A DNA stretch of 64,000 nt, from contig CAMYKP010000009.1 in assembly GCA_947259005.1 (NCBI GenBank), positions 124,001 through 188,000 of the forward strand, read 5' to 3'. This document shows positions 43,076 through 52,707 of this stretch, piece after piece. Positions within the stretch are counted from its first letter, which is position 1. Every line of letters begins with the position of its first letter. The position numbers and the translations under genes are program-made. Source of the DNA: an uncultured Parasphingopyxis sp. (GTDB lineage Bacteria; Pseudomonadota; Alphaproteobacteria; Sphingomonadales; Sphingomonadaceae). Below the pieces are notes generated by a model that was given only the letters and a program-made list of their open reading frames with translations, did not search any database and was not told the origin of the DNA.

Positions 43076-43126
43076 TTTGAACATATTGGGGGTACTCAAC
43101 AGCCGAATGCAGGACAGGCCTGGCCG

Positions 43127-46100
43127 ATGCGGATAAAGCGCCTGAAACTTGCGGGCTTCAAAAGCTTTGTCGATCCGACGGAGCTGAGAATCGAGCCCGG
43201 CCTGACAGGGGTGGTCGGCCCCAATGGCTGCGGCAAGTCCAACCTGCTTGAGGCGTTGCGCTGGACGATGGGTGAAAGCTCGCCCAAGTCCATGCGCGGC
43301 GGCGGTATGGAAGATGTGATCTTCGCCGGTACCGATGCCCGGCCTGCTCGCGATTTCGCCGAAGTCTCCATCCTTGCGGAGCGCGACGAAGGCGATCGCC
43401 CCGATAACGATACCGTGGCGCTGGAAAGCGAAGTCGAGGTTGTTCGTCGAATTGAGCGCGGCGCGGGTTCTGCCTACCGGGTGAATGGCCGCGACGTCCG
43501 CGCCAAGGATGTCGCGTTGCTCTTCGCCGATGCGGCGACTGGCGCCCATTCCCCGGCACTGGTCAGCCAGGGCAAGATCGGGGCCGTGGTTTCGGCGAAA
43601 CCGGCCGAGCGGCGGCAGATGCTTGAAGAGGCGGCTGGCATTGCCGGGTTGCATGTGCGGCGCAAGGATGCCGAACAGAAGCTGCGCGCCACCGAAACCA
43701 ACCTGTCGCGGCTCGATGATTTGCTGGCCGATATGGATGGCCGGATTCGCGCGTTGAAGCGCCAGGCCAATCAGGCACGCCGCTATCGCAAGCTGAGCGA
43801 TCAGATTGAGCTGGGCGAGGCGCGGCTGGTATTTGCGCGGTGGCGCGATGCTGCTGCTGCTGCCGAAGCGGCGAAAGCCGAAGCCGAACAGGCCGAAGCG
43901 CAGGTTTCAGAGGCAGCCGAGCGTCAGCGCGGGGCCGCCGTGCACCAGGCCGATGCCGCCCGCAAACTGGCTGAGCACCGCAGCGCCGCCGAAGAAGCGC
44001 GGGCCGTAGCGGCGACACTTGGCCATGAATTGGCGGCACTGAAAAACGAACGCAGCGCGCTCGAGCGGCGGATCGGGGAGCTTGCCAGCCAGCAGGAAAA
44101 CCTGTCGCGCGACCGGGGCAGGGAAGACGCGCTGGCAAGCGATGCCGCAGCCGCGCTCGAACGGCTTGAGGCGGAGGAGCAGGAGATATCGGCCCGGCTC
44201 GAGGGAACAGATGAACGCCGCGCCGATAGCGAACGCAAGTTACAGGAAGCCGAAACCGTTTCGCGGGATGCCGAACTGGCGATGGCGCGCGCGCTCGCTG
44301 CCCAGGCCTCGCAACAGGCCGATGTTCGCGTGGCTGAGGCCAATCTTGAAAGCGCGCAACAGCGCCTGTCCCGCGCCAAGGCCGAGGCCGACCGGATCGC
44401 TGCGGAATTTGCCGAGCTTGGCGATGTCGATCCGCTGGAAGCTGCCTATCGCGAAGCCGAAGCTGCGCGCAACGCGGCCGAAGCGCGGGTGGCCGAGTTG
44501 CGGGCCGCCATTGAACAGGCCGACGAACAGCGCGAAGCGGCCGCGTCTGCACGAGACCAAGCCGAAAGCGAAACAGCGGCTGCCCGGGCGGCGCTCGCCG
44601 CGCTTGAATCGGAAGCACAGGCCCTTGCGCGCGGCATGGACGATGCAGTCGAGGACAAGGCGCTTGGCCATGTTCGCGCGGCCAAGGGGTATGAGAAGGC
44701 GCTTGCTGCGGCTCTGGGCGACGACCTGGAGGCGGGACTGGGTGAAACTGGTGCGCGCCGTTGGTCCGGATCGGTTTCCCGTGACGGTGATCCCGCGCTT
44801 CCGCCGGGCACAGAGCGCCTGGCCGATCATGTAACTGCGCCTGACCAGTTGCTGCGCCGGCTCGCCCAGATCGGCGTTGTCGATTCCGATGATGGATCGA
44901 TCGCGCTCGCCGTCGGGCAACGGCTCGTGACCCATGATGGCGGGCTCCGTCGCTGGGACGGCTATGTCGCGAGCGGCGAAGGCGCCGCGGCGGCGGAACG
45001 GCTGGTTCGCGCCAACCGGCTGGAAACCATCGAAGCCGCGATGCCCGAGGCGCGCGCCAGGGTCGAGGCAGCGGCTGCGCGGGCAACGTCTGCCGTGGCA
45101 GCTGTTACCGCGGCACGGACGGTGCTGGAAGATTCGCGTGAAGCGATGGGCGAGGCCGAGAACAAGGCACGCGCAGCCATTCGCGAACAAGATGCCGCGC
45201 GTGCGGCCATTGAACGGCTTGCCGATCAGCAGGCCGGGCTTGCCGAGCGGCGGGACCGGGCGCGGGCGGAGCTTACCGAAGCCGAAGTAGGGCTGAAGGC
45301 AGCGGAAACCGGAATTGCGGAGCTTCCGGATAGCGGGGATTCCGACGCCACGGTCGAGCGCCTGAAGGCGGCCAGTGAAGCGGCGCGGATCATCCTTGCC
45401 GAAGCGCGGGCCGAGGCAGCGACCATCGGGCAGGCGATCGATGCCGACAAGGCGCGGCTGGATGCGGCTCGTGCCGAAGCAAGCAGCTGGAAAAGCCGGG
45501 CCGGCGAGGCGGCGCGGCGCGTGCAGGAAATGGCGAAGCGCGCGGCCGAGGCCGAAGCGGAAGCCAAGGCCCTGGTCGATGCGCCCGAGGCGATTGAGGC
45601 GAATATCGCCGCATTGCTGACCCGCGTTGCCGAGGCGGAGGGACTGGCCGAAAGTGCACGGGCAGAAGAACGGGCGGGCGAAGAACGCGTTGCCGAAACT
45701 GAGCGACTGGCCGCCGAGGCGATCGAGGCCTTGTCGATGGCGCGAGAGAATCGCGCTGGTGGGCAGGCGCGCTTTGAGAATGCCGAAACGCGGCGGCGCG
45801 AATTCGAGCGTATCTCGAGCGAAAGGTTCCAGTCGGCCCCGGGCGCGCTGGCTGCCAAGCTGGAATTTGACGCAGAGGCCGTGGAAGAGGCCGAACGCGA
45901 ATCGGCACAGCTCGACAAGTTGAAAGCGGACCGCGAACGGATAGGGCCGGTCAACCTCGTTGCCGAGAGCGAGCTGGAAGAGCTGGAAACCGAACGGGAC
46001 AGTTCCGTTGCCGAACGCGAGGAGCTGGGCCAGGCGATCAACCGGCTGCGCGGATCCATTGGCAATCTCAATCGCGAAGGCCGCGCCCGGTTGCTTGCGG

Positions 46101-46567
46101 CGTTCGAGGAAGTCGACATCCATTTCCGCCGGCTGTTCGGCACCCTGTTCCAGGGCGGACAGGCGCATCTGGCGCTGATCGATTCCGACGATCCGCTGGA
46201 AGCCGGGCTCGAAATCATGGCGCAGCCGCCGGGCAAGAAGCTGGCAACGCTGACGCTTCTTTCGGGCGGGGAGCAGGCGCTGACGGCTGTCGCGCTGATC
46301 TTCGCCCTGTTCCTGACCAATCCTGCGCCGATCTGTGTGCTGGATGAAGTCGATGCGCCGCTCGATGATGCGAATATCGAACGATTCTGCGAGCTTCTGG
46401 ACCAGATGGCGGCCGAAACCGATACACGCTATCTGATCGTCACCCATAATGCGGTGACGATGTCGCGGATGCACCGGCTTTATGGTGTGACGATGGTTGA
46501 GCGGGGCGTAAGCCGGCTTGTTTCGGTCGATCTCGGCGGTGCGGAAACGCTGCTCGCCGCCGAATAG
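43127..46567 (+). CDS. smc: chromosome segregation protein SMC
   Basis: SMC is the ATPase of bacterial condensin, working with ScpA and ScpB. The 1146-aa protein starts MRIKRLKLAGFKSFVDPTEL, has the Walker A GPNGCGKSNLLEALRW (about residue 31), a long coiled coil (about 170-470), a hinge around 480-620 (AAKGYEKALAAALGDDLEAG onwards), the returning coiled coil (about 620-960), and the C-terminal head with signature LLSGGEQALTAVALIFALF and Walker B PICVLDEVDAPLDD. All ATPase motifs are intact. scpA/scpB are not in the window. The very Ala/Glu/Arg-rich coiled coil generates long antisense ORFs in the track. Confidence 0.97.
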   Translation: MRIKRLKLAGFKSFVDPTELRIEPGLTGVVGPNGCGKSNLLEALRWTMGESSPKSMRGGGMEDVIFAGTDARPARDFAEVSILAERDEGDRPDNDTVALESEVEVVRRIERGAGSAYRVNGRDVRAKDVALLFADAATGAHSPALVSQGKIGAVVSAKPAERRQMLEEAAGIAGLHVRRKDAEQKLRATETNLSRLDDLLADMDGRIRALKRQANQARRYRKLSDQIELGEARLVFARWRDAAAAAEAAKAEAEQAEAQVSEAAERQRGAAVHQADAARKLAEHRSAAEEARAVAATLGHELAALKNERSALERRIGELASQQENLSRDRGREDALASDAAAALERLEAEEQEISARLEGTDERRADSERKLQEAETVSRDAELAMARALAAQASQQADVRVAEANLESAQQRLSRAKAEADRIAAEFAELGDVDPLEAAYREAEAARNAAEARVAELRAAIEQADEQREAAASARDQAESETAAARAALAALESEAQALARGMDDAVEDKALGHVRAAKGYEKALAAALGDDLEAGLGETGARRWSGSVSRDGDPALPPGTERLADHVTAPDQLLRRLAQIGVVDSDDGSIALAVGQRLVTHDGGLRRWDGYVASGEGAAAAERLVRANRLETIEAAMPEARARVEAAAARATSAVAAVTAARTVLEDSREAMGEAENKARAAIREQDAARAAIERLADQQAGLAERRDRARAELTEAEVGLKAAETGIAELPDSGDSDATVERLKAASEAARIILAEARAEAATIGQAIDADKARLDAARAEASSWKSRAGEAARRVQEMAKRAAEAEAEAKALVDAPEAIEANIAALLTRVAEAEGLAESARAEERAGEERVAETERLAAEAIEALSMARENRAGGQARFENAETRRREFERISSERFQSAPGALAAKLEFDAEAVEEAERESAQLDKLKADRERIGPVNLVAESELEELETERDSSVAEREELGQAINRLRGSIGNLNREGRARLLAAFEEVDIHFRRLFGTLFQGGQAHLALIDSDDPLEAGLEIMAQPPGKKLATLTLLSGGEQALTAVALIFALFLTNPAPICVLDEVDAPLDDANIERFCELLDQMAAETDTRYLIVTHNAVTMSRMHRLYGVTMVERGVSRLVSVDLGGAETLLAAE

Positions 46568-46663
46568 GGCAATATCCCACCAGCATCGGAGAATCATCGG
46601 GTTGCATCGGGGTCACGGTGCACCACAATCTTATAATGACATGCGCTCGCAACAGTTTTGTAA

Positions 46664-46680
46664 TTGAAAGTCATTCGCAA
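46664..46680. promoter_or_regulatory. probable Fur box upstream of the TonB receptor
   Basis: TTGAAAGTCATTCGCAA is a near match to the proteobacterial Fur-type consensus TTGAGAATCATTCGCAA-like sequence (differences at two positions). It is 47 bp before the GTG start of a FecA-like receptor, a usual position for iron-repressed genes. The sequence is seen directly; binding is inference. Confidence 0.6.
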
Positions 46681-46726
46681 TACGTATAACGGCCTCCTGC
46701 ATTGAAGTGTTTGCAGGGGAATAAGT

Positions 46727-48994
46727 GTGCGTATCACGGTATCGACTTCGTTTTTGGCAGTTGCGGCTATGCTCGCAACGCCGGTGTATGCCGAAGTTTC
46801 ACAAGACAGTTCAGGGGCGGCAACGACCATGGCCGCCGCCGCAATGGCGGCCGATGCCGATCCGTCGGCTATCCAGTCCATCCTCGTTATCGGCAATCGC
46901 TTTGATCCCTTTGCCGTGCCGGGTTCGGTAACCGTGCTCGACCAGGATGCCCTCGCAACCTTCCGCTACGGCGATGCCAACCGGATTCTGCGCCAGGTTC
47001 CCGGCGTTAACCTGCAGGAAGAAGACGGCGCGGGCCTGTTCCCCAATATCGGCCTGCGCGGCAGCTCGGTTGAGCGCTCCTCGAACATCACGTTGATGGA
47101 AGATGGCGTGCTGATTGCGCCCGCTCCCTATGCCGCGCCCGCTGCCTATTATTTTCCGCAGATTGGACGGATGCAGTCCATCGAAGTGGTGAAGGGAGCT
47201 CAGGCCGTCCGCTATGGCCCGCGCACGATCAGCGGCGCGATCAACCTTCGCTCCACCCAGATCCCCGAAGCGCCCTATGCCGGCTATCTCTCCGGCCAGA
47301 TCGGTGAAGACGGCAACTATGTCGTGCATGGCTGGGCAGGCGGCACGGCCGGCCAGTTCTCCGCGCTCGTCGAAACCTATCAATCGGGAAGCGATGGATT
47401 CAAGCAGCTCGATGGCGGCGGCGATACCGGTTTCGAGGTGGAAGACTATCTCGCGCGCTTGCGGTGGCAAACGCCGGAGGGTGCCGCCACACCGATGAGC
47501 CTGGAATTCAAGTTCGGCCATACGAACCGCGAAGCCGATGAGACATATCTCGGGCTTTCGGATGCGGATTTCGCGACCGATCCGTTCCGCCGCTATGCCG
47601 CGAGTGCAGCGGACAATTTCGCTTCCGACCACTATCAGTATCAGCTGACCCACAGGATCGAGGCAGGCCGCGCCCAGTTCGAAACCGTGATCTATTATAA
47701 CGAGTTCGCCCGTAACTGGTTCAAGCTCGAGAATCTCGACATCGGGGACGGCAACGGATTCGTCAGCCCGAACAGTTTTTTCAGCAATCCCGGCACGGTG
47801 TCGAGCGATCTCGGCCTAGCCGTTCTGCGCGGTGAAGTCGATACTGCGCCAGACGCATTGCGGCTGCGCAACAACAGCCGCGAATATTACAGTTTCGGTG
47901 CCCAGACCGCGATGACGCTGCCCTGGGAGATAGGTTCGGTTGAAAACATACTGACCGTGTCCGCGCGCTATCACGAGGATGAGGAAGACCGGCTCCAGAA
48001 TTACGAGCGTTTCCAGATTTTGAACGGCCAGCTCGTTCGCACATCGATCGATCCGCTGGGCAGCAACGCCAATCGGCAGGCACAGGCCAACGCCTTTGCC
48101 TTCTACATCCAGAACGTCATCCAGGCGGGGCCGCTTACGGTGACGCCCGGCCTGCGCTACGAAGGTGTGCAGCTGACGCGTATCGACTATTCCACTGCCA
48201 ATCCGTCGCGCTCGGCCGGCCCTACTCAGGTCCGCCGGAATTTTGTCGAGGCCGTCCTCCCGGCGCTTGGCGCGACTTATGAGCTCGACGAAGGTCTGCT
48301 GTTGCTCGCCAGCTTCAGCCGCGGCTTTTCTCCGCCCGGCCCTGGGTCAGCCGCCGATCCGGAGAAGAGCTGGAATTATGAAGCGGGTATCCGTTTCGCG
48401 CGCGGGAACTGGGAAGCCTCGGCGATCGGCTTCTACAGCGACTATTCGAACCTGCTCGGCGACTGCACCAATGCAACTGGTTGCACTGCAGGCGATATCG
48501 GCGACCAGTTCAATGGCGGTGAAGTCGATGTATTGGGACTGGAAGCGGTTGTGGGCGGGGCTTTCCCGATCAATGATACTTTCAGCATCCCGGTTCGGGC
48601 TGTCTACACATACACCCAAGCGGAATTCCAACAGACGTTCGATTCGGACTTTTTCGGCAATGTCGCAGTAGGTGATGCGCTGCCCTATATACCGGAGCAT
48701 CAGCTCTATTTGTCGGCGGGTATCGAGAGCGAACGGATGGCGCTGACCTTCGGCGGTAATTATGTCAGCTCCGTGCGGACAGAAGCCGGGCAGGGGACAA
48801 TTCCGATGCTCGAACGCGTGCCCAGCCGCTGGGTTTTCGATCTGGCCGCGCGGTTCGCGGTTAGCGACCAGATCGGCCTGTTCGCACGGGTCGATAATTT
48901 GTTCGATGAGGAATATGCCGTGGCGCGGCGGCCAGCTGGTCTGCGCCCCGGCAAACCGCAGACGATTCTCGGCGGCGTGGAATTACGCTTCTAG
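46727..48994 (+). CDS. TonB-dependent outer-membrane receptor, FecA-like
   Basis: This 755-aa siderophore/iron-chelate receptor uses a GTG start with GGGGAATAA upstream. It has a signal peptide (VSTSFLAVAAMLATPVYA), a short spacer, the TonB box region (ILVIGNRFDP), a plug domain (VPGSVTVLDQDALATFRYGDANRILRQVPGVNLQEEDGAGLFPNIGLRG), the 22-strand barrel, and the C-terminal RPAGLRPGKPQTILGGVELRF ending in Phe. The plug fits the Fe(III)-dicitrate FecA group. There is no N-terminal signalling domain for a FecIR system. A probable Fur box precedes it. The substrate is not certain. Confidence 0.94.
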   Translation: MRITVSTSFLAVAAMLATPVYAEVSQDSSGAATTMAAAAMAADADPSAIQSILVIGNRFDPFAVPGSVTVLDQDALATFRYGDANRILRQVPGVNLQEEDGAGLFPNIGLRGSSVERSSNITLMEDGVLIAPAPYAAPAAYYFPQIGRMQSIEVVKGAQAVRYGPRTISGAINLRSTQIPEAPYAGYLSGQIGEDGNYVVHGWAGGTAGQFSALVETYQSGSDGFKQLDGGGDTGFEVEDYLARLRWQTPEGAATPMSLEFKFGHTNREADETYLGLSDADFATDPFRRYAASAADNFASDHYQYQLTHRIEAGRAQFETVIYYNEFARNWFKLENLDIGDGNGFVSPNSFFSNPGTVSSDLGLAVLRGEVDTAPDALRLRNNSREYYSFGAQTAMTLPWEIGSVENILTVSARYHEDEEDRLQNYERFQILNGQLVRTSIDPLGSNANRQAQANAFAFYIQNVIQAGPLTVTPGLRYEGVQLTRIDYSTANPSRSAGPTQVRRNFVEAVLPALGATYELDEGLLLLASFSRGFSPPGPGSAADPEKSWNYEAGIRFARGNWEASAIGFYSDYSNLLGDCTNATGCTAGDIGDQFNGGEVDVLGLEAVVGGAFPINDTFSIPVRAVYTYTQAEFQQTFDSDFFGNVAVGDALPYIPEHQLYLSAGIESERMALTFGGNYVSSVRTEAGQGTIPMLERVPSRWVFDLAARFAVSDQIGLFARVDNLFDEEYAVARRPAGLRPGKPQTILGGVELRF

Positions 48995-48997
48995 GGT

Positions 48998-50110
48998 TTA
49001 GTTCTCGCCATTCGCTTCGGCTTCACGGGCAAGCTCGCGCATCAGGGCCGGGCGTTCCAGCAGGTAGCGCGCATACACGCCTTCCTCGGGATCGTCGGTG
49101 AAGAAGCCGTCGATTCCGAGTTGCAGGAAACGGCTCAGTTCGGCTTCGAGCCGGCCATCCGCACGAGGGTCCGCGCCCGATTGCAGGCTGGTCGGCAAGA
49201 AGTGGTTTTCCGGCCGGAAAGTATAGGGAATGACCAACAGGCCGGCCGCATGGGCGTTGGAAATGAGACTGGTCGGGTCGCCGAGATTGTCTGCCTCATC
49301 GCGCGGGATCAGCAAATTCTTGTCGGGCCCGATTGCGTCGGCATAGGCGGCAATGGCGGCCAGCCCCTCGGGCGTGGTCATCTGCGCATAGCTTGTGTTC
49401 GGCGCATCGGCGGGCGAACCCGAACCCGCGATTAGCTGAACCAGCCGGATATCCGAGAGAATGTCGAGCCGGGCGAGCGGAGCAATCTCGAAGCACTGGA
49501 TCATGACCAGGTCTTCGGGGCCGTCAAATCCGGCGGCCGCCAGCTGTTCGACCAGCGCCTCTTCCATCGGCAGGCCAGCAGCGCGGAAATAGCCCGGATG
49601 CTTGATCTCGGGAATGATCCCGACCGGGCGATTTTGTCGCGCGACCAGTTCGAGAATTTCCGCCAGCGTCGGTACGGAGAATTGCCCGTCATAATCGGTG
49701 TTACCGGGGCGAAGCCGGGGCAGCCTTTCGCGGGCGCGCAGGGTCCGGAGCTCGGCAAGGGTGAAATCCTCCGTGAACCAGCCAGTAAGGCTTTCGCCAT
49801 CGATGGTTTTCGTCGTGCGCCGGTCTGCGAATTCGGGATGATCGGCGACATCGGTTGTGGCTGAAATCTCATTCTCATGACGGGCGACGAATATGCCGTC
49901 GCGGGTCATCACCAGATCGGGCTCGATATAGTCGGCGCCTTGGTCGATCGCGAGCTGATAGGCTGCGAGCGTATGCTCTGGGCGTTCGCTGGATGCACCG
50001 CGGTGGGCAATGACGAGCGGCGATGCCGGTTCGATTGCGCCCTGCTCAGCCGGCATGGTCGAGCATGCCGTGACGAAAAGAGCCAGGAGAATCAATGCAA
50101 TCTGACGCAT
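48998..50110 (-). CDS. glpQ: glycerophosphodiester phosphodiesterase, lipoprotein
   Basis: GlpQ hydrolyses glycerophosphodiesters to glycerol-3-phosphate in the periplasm. The 370-aa protein has a lipobox in LILLALFVTACSTMP. The GDPD TIM-barrel signature is PLVIAHRGASSERPEHTLAAYQLAIDQGADYIEPDLVMTRDG, with catalytic His-Arg and the EPD metal site. A second His is in VARHENEISATTDVADHPEF, with the GDPD insertion. The later part, VGIIPEIKHPGYFRAAGLPMEE and FFTDDPEEGV, is also typical. It is convergent with the TonB receptor. Confidence 0.93.
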   Translation of the reverse strand: MRQIALILLALFVTACSTMPAEQGAIEPASPLVIAHRGASSERPEHTLAAYQLAIDQGADYIEPDLVMTRDGIFVARHENEISATTDVADHPEFADRRTTKTIDGESLTGWFTEDFTLAELRTLRARERLPRLRPGNTDYDGQFSVPTLAEILELVARQNRPVGIIPEIKHPGYFRAAGLPMEEALVEQLAAAGFDGPEDLVMIQCFEIAPLARLDILSDIRLVQLIAGSGSPADAPNTSYAQMTTPEGLAAIAAYADAIGPDKNLLIPRDEADNLGDPTSLISNAHAAGLLVIPYTFRPENHFLPTSLQSGADPRADGRLEAELSRFLQLGIDGFFTDDPEEGVYARYLLERPALMRELAREAEANGEN

Positions 50111-50138
50111 CGCTTTTTTCCTTCATCACTGAATGCTC

Positions 50139-51557
50139 TTATGCCCCAACCTTGGCTGCTTCTGCATCGCTTCCATTGCTGGCCAGAATGCGGCCGGCAA
50201 CAAGTTTGAACAGGATGAAGCAGACGCCGGAAACTACGGCGAACCCGGCATGCATCAGCCAGAATGTCGTGGTCGGCATTGTTTCATACCAACCCCCGAT
50301 CCAGCCGACCATCGAGTTGCCGACGAAAAAGGCCATATAATAGAGGCCGATCACCGTCGCATTCACAGCCTTGGGCGCGAGTTTCGCAAACAGCGCCAGG
50401 CTGACAGGCAGCATGTGCGCAAAGCCGATCGAGTTCACGATATGGAAGGTGACGGGCCAGAACAGGCCGATCTTCTCGCCCTCGCCCTGGGTCGAGGCGG
50501 CCATGAACAGGCACAGCATCCCGCCGATGGAAAAAAGCGAGCCGATGATAATCTTGGTAATCTCGTCGGGCTCCTGCCAATGCTTGCCGTACCAGCGATA
50601 GAATATGGCGACGAGGGCGAGGAAGCTGACGCTGACGATGGCATCAAGGGTAACCAGCCATGTAGTCGGGAGCTGAGTACCGAAGAAGTTGAGATCGAAT
50701 TGCTGGTCGCCCCAGACGAGATAGGCATTGAATATCTGGTTGTTCGGAACGATCGCGATTGCCAGAACCGGGATCAGCAGCAGCAAGGCAATCAGTGCCG
50801 GCCAGTCCTGCCGGGTCAGTTTGGGCGGCTTTTCGACCGATGCACCGGTGCCTTGCGGCTCGAAATGTTCCTTGGGCAGATATTTTTGACCGGCGACATA
50901 AATGGCGAGACCGATCAGCATGCCGACACCGGCAGCACCAAAGCCCCAATGCCAGCCGACTGTTTCGCCCAGCGTACCGACGATCAGCGGCGATGCGATA
51001 ACGCCCGCATTGATCCCGAGATAGAATATCTGGAAGGCATCTGCGCGGCGCAGGTCGTCTGGTTTGTAGAGTGCGCCGACTTGGCTCGCGATATTGCCTT
51101 TGAACATGCCCGAACCGAGGATGAGGCAGAGTAACGCGAACAGGAAACTTGCTTCGAATGCCATGAGAAAATGGCCGAGCGCCATTGTGATCGCACCGAG
51201 CAGCACCGTGCGGCGTTTGCCCAGTATGCGGTCGGCGAGATATCCGCCAAGAATCGGAGTCAGATAGACTGATGCGGCATAGGTGCCGAAGATCGCCGAA
51301 GCGAGCGCCTGACCCTGAAGCCCGCCGTATAGCGCGCTGAATTGCTCGAAAAGGGCGATATTTTCAACATGGCCGGGAAGCAGCAGCTCATTGACCATGT
51401 AGAGAACAAGGAGCGCCTGCATCCCGTAAAAGGAGAAGCGCTCCCAGGCTTCGGTGAAGGCCAGATAGCCAAGGCCCTTGGGATGGCCAAGGAAGGACCG
51501 GTCTCCGACCGGCTCTTCCATCGCCGCTACAGCTTCATTCGCTTCGCCCACGCTCAT
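50139..51557 (-). CDS. POT-family proton/oligopeptide symporter
   Basis: This imports di- and tripeptides with protons. The start at 51557 (MSVGEANEAVAAMEEP) is preceded by GGGGGAGG at spacing 7, giving 472 aa; the track's longer form is unlikely. The POT signature is GLGYLAFTEAWERFSFYGMQALLVLYMV (ExxER proton motif as EAWERFSFYG). FGTYAASVYLTPILGGYLADRILGKRRTVLLGA is the second signature, and FQIFYLGINAGVIASPLIVGTL the PTR2 family motif. About 12-14 helices are visible. A short Glu-rich tail with no other domain follows. Confidence 0.95.
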   Translation of the reverse strand: MSVGEANEAVAAMEEPVGDRSFLGHPKGLGYLAFTEAWERFSFYGMQALLVLYMVNELLLPGHVENIALFEQFSALYGGLQGQALASAIFGTYAASVYLTPILGGYLADRILGKRRTVLLGAITMALGHFLMAFEASFLFALLCLILGSGMFKGNIASQVGALYKPDDLRRADAFQIFYLGINAGVIASPLIVGTLGETVGWHWGFGAAGVGMLIGLAIYVAGQKYLPKEHFEPQGTGASVEKPPKLTRQDWPALIALLLLIPVLAIAIVPNNQIFNAYLVWGDQQFDLNFFGTQLPTTWLVTLDAIVSVSFLALVAIFYRWYGKHWQEPDEITKIIIGSLFSIGGMLCLFMAASTQGEGEKIGLFWPVTFHIVNSIGFAHMLPVSLALFAKLAPKAVNATVIGLYYMAFFVGNSMVGWIGGWYETMPTTTFWLMHAGFAVVSGVCFILFKLVAGRILASNGSDAEAAKVGA

Positions 51558-51631
51558 TGTGCGACCTCCCCCGCAATATTTTGCGCAGACTAGAGCGGCG
51601 GGGGCGGGCGGCAAGCGATTAGTCGATTATT

Positions 51632-52090
51632 TCACTCTGCAGCCATTTCGAGTTCGGCGGGTTTCCGTTTTTCGAAGGTCTTTGCCAGCTGCTTTTCCGT
51701 CTCCCTGGTCAAACCCTTGGCTGCGGCGACAAACATTTCGTCTTCCTCTTCTTCGATATGATGGAGGTAGCGGTCCTTCATCGTGCGGTAGCGGGCGAGC
51801 CAGCCGGTCGAGGAAAAATCCATCTCCTCCAGTTCCTCGAGACAGTCCTCGATTTCCTTGTGCTCAGCCACGGAATGCTGCGATTTGTCGCGCAGGTCCG
51901 GATCGGCCAGCATCGTCGCGTAGAGCGTTTCTTCCTCGGCGGCGGCATGGGCGGTCACCTCGGTCTTGAAGCGGGTAAACAGCTCCTCGCGCCCATCGCT
52001 GTCGCCATGGGTCTTGTCGATCAGGTCGAGCATGGTGCGATGCTTGTCATGATCTTCCTTGAGCCGGGCGAAAATTGTCTGGTCTGCCAT
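51632..52090 (-). CDS. hemerythrin-like domain protein
   Basis: This 152-aa protein has the four-helix HHE pattern with His and Glu residues that bind a diiron site: LKEDHDKHRTMLDLID, TAHAAAEEETLYATM, SVAEHKEIEDCLEEL, and YLHHIEEEEDEMF. Bacterial members act in oxygen or nitric-oxide sensing or in iron/oxidative stress; here there is no fused signalling domain. It is divergent from the PH-domain pair. The C-terminus KQLAKTFEKRKPAELEMAAE is Lys/Glu-rich and similar to other sphingomonad members. Confidence 0.93.
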   Translation of the reverse strand: MADQTIFARLKEDHDKHRTMLDLIDKTHGDSDGREELFTRFKTEVTAHAAAEEETLYATMLADPDLRDKSQHSVAEHKEIEDCLEELEEMDFSSTGWLARYRTMKDRYLHHIEEEEDEMFVAAAKGLTRETEKQLAKTFEKRKPAELEMAAE

Positions 52091-52203
52091 TATGACTGTC
52101 TCCTTGGTTGCTTTGCTTTATCAACGGATGACAGACGCGATTGTTTCAGTTGAGAATAGTTATTAATTGGAACGTGTCGGCGTGCGGATGACGAAGGATT
52201 GCC

Positions 52204-52707
52204 ATGACGGAAGATCGGAAAATTGAGCGTGTCGAAGAGATCCGGATGACCGCTCTCGAACCTCGGCAAAAGGCGGTGCTGCGCATTCGGGCAATGCTTG
52301 CAGGGCTTGTGCCAGTGGCGATGCTTTCCGTTGCGGATGTCGTTCTCAATCGGGAATTGGGCTTTCCCTTCGGCTGGGGCATCGGACTGGGTGCGGCGCT
52401 GTACCTGTTCGCCGTGATTGTTTTGCCGGGCAGGCGCTATCGCCGCTGGGGATATCACACGGGTAAGCGCGCAATCCGCATCGCGTCCGGCCTGCTGGTC
52501 AGAAGGGAAACGGTCGTGCCCTATGACAGGGTCCAGCATATAGATGTTTCGCGCGGACCCATCGAGCGCGCTTTCGGTGTTGCAACGCTGACGCTTCACA
52601 CGGCGGGGAGCTATAACAGCACTGTCGATCTTCCGGGACTGGCGATCGACGATGCCAATCGGATGCGCGACGATATCCGAGCGCATATCAGCCAGGATCT
52701 GGCGTGA
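52204..52707 (+). CDS. PH-domain (DUF304) membrane protein, YdbS-like
   Basis: This 167-aa protein has two hydrophobic helices (AMLAGLVPVAMLSVADVVL and LGAALYLFAVIVLPG) followed by one bacterial PH/DUF304 domain: YHTGKRAIRIASGLLVRRETVVPYDRVQHIDVSRGPIERAFGVATLTLHTAGS. YdbS/YdbT proteins of Bacillus confer resistance to peptide antimicrobials; in Gram-negatives the role is unknown. It overlaps the next gene by 4 bp (GTGA), so both are translated together. Confidence 0.9.
   Translation: MTEDRKIERVEEIRMTALEPRQKAVLRIRAMLAGLVPVAMLSVADVVLNRELGFPFGWGIGLGAALYLFAVIVLPGRRYRRWGYHTGKRAIRIASGLLVRRETVVPYDRVQHIDVSRGPIERAFGVATLTLHTAGSYNSTVDLPGLAIDDANRMRDDIRAHISQDLA

Noticed and set aside
44240-46597. 785-aa minus-strand ORF, and several other long ORFs inside smc
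   Set aside because: They are antisense or alternative frames of the Ala/Glu/Arg-rich, GC-biased SMC coiled coil, which lacks stop codons in other frames.
50133-51134. 333-aa plus ORF opposite the peptide transporter
   Set aside because: Shadow of the POT transporter; rich in Asp/Gln/His as expected for an antisense membrane gene, with no domain.
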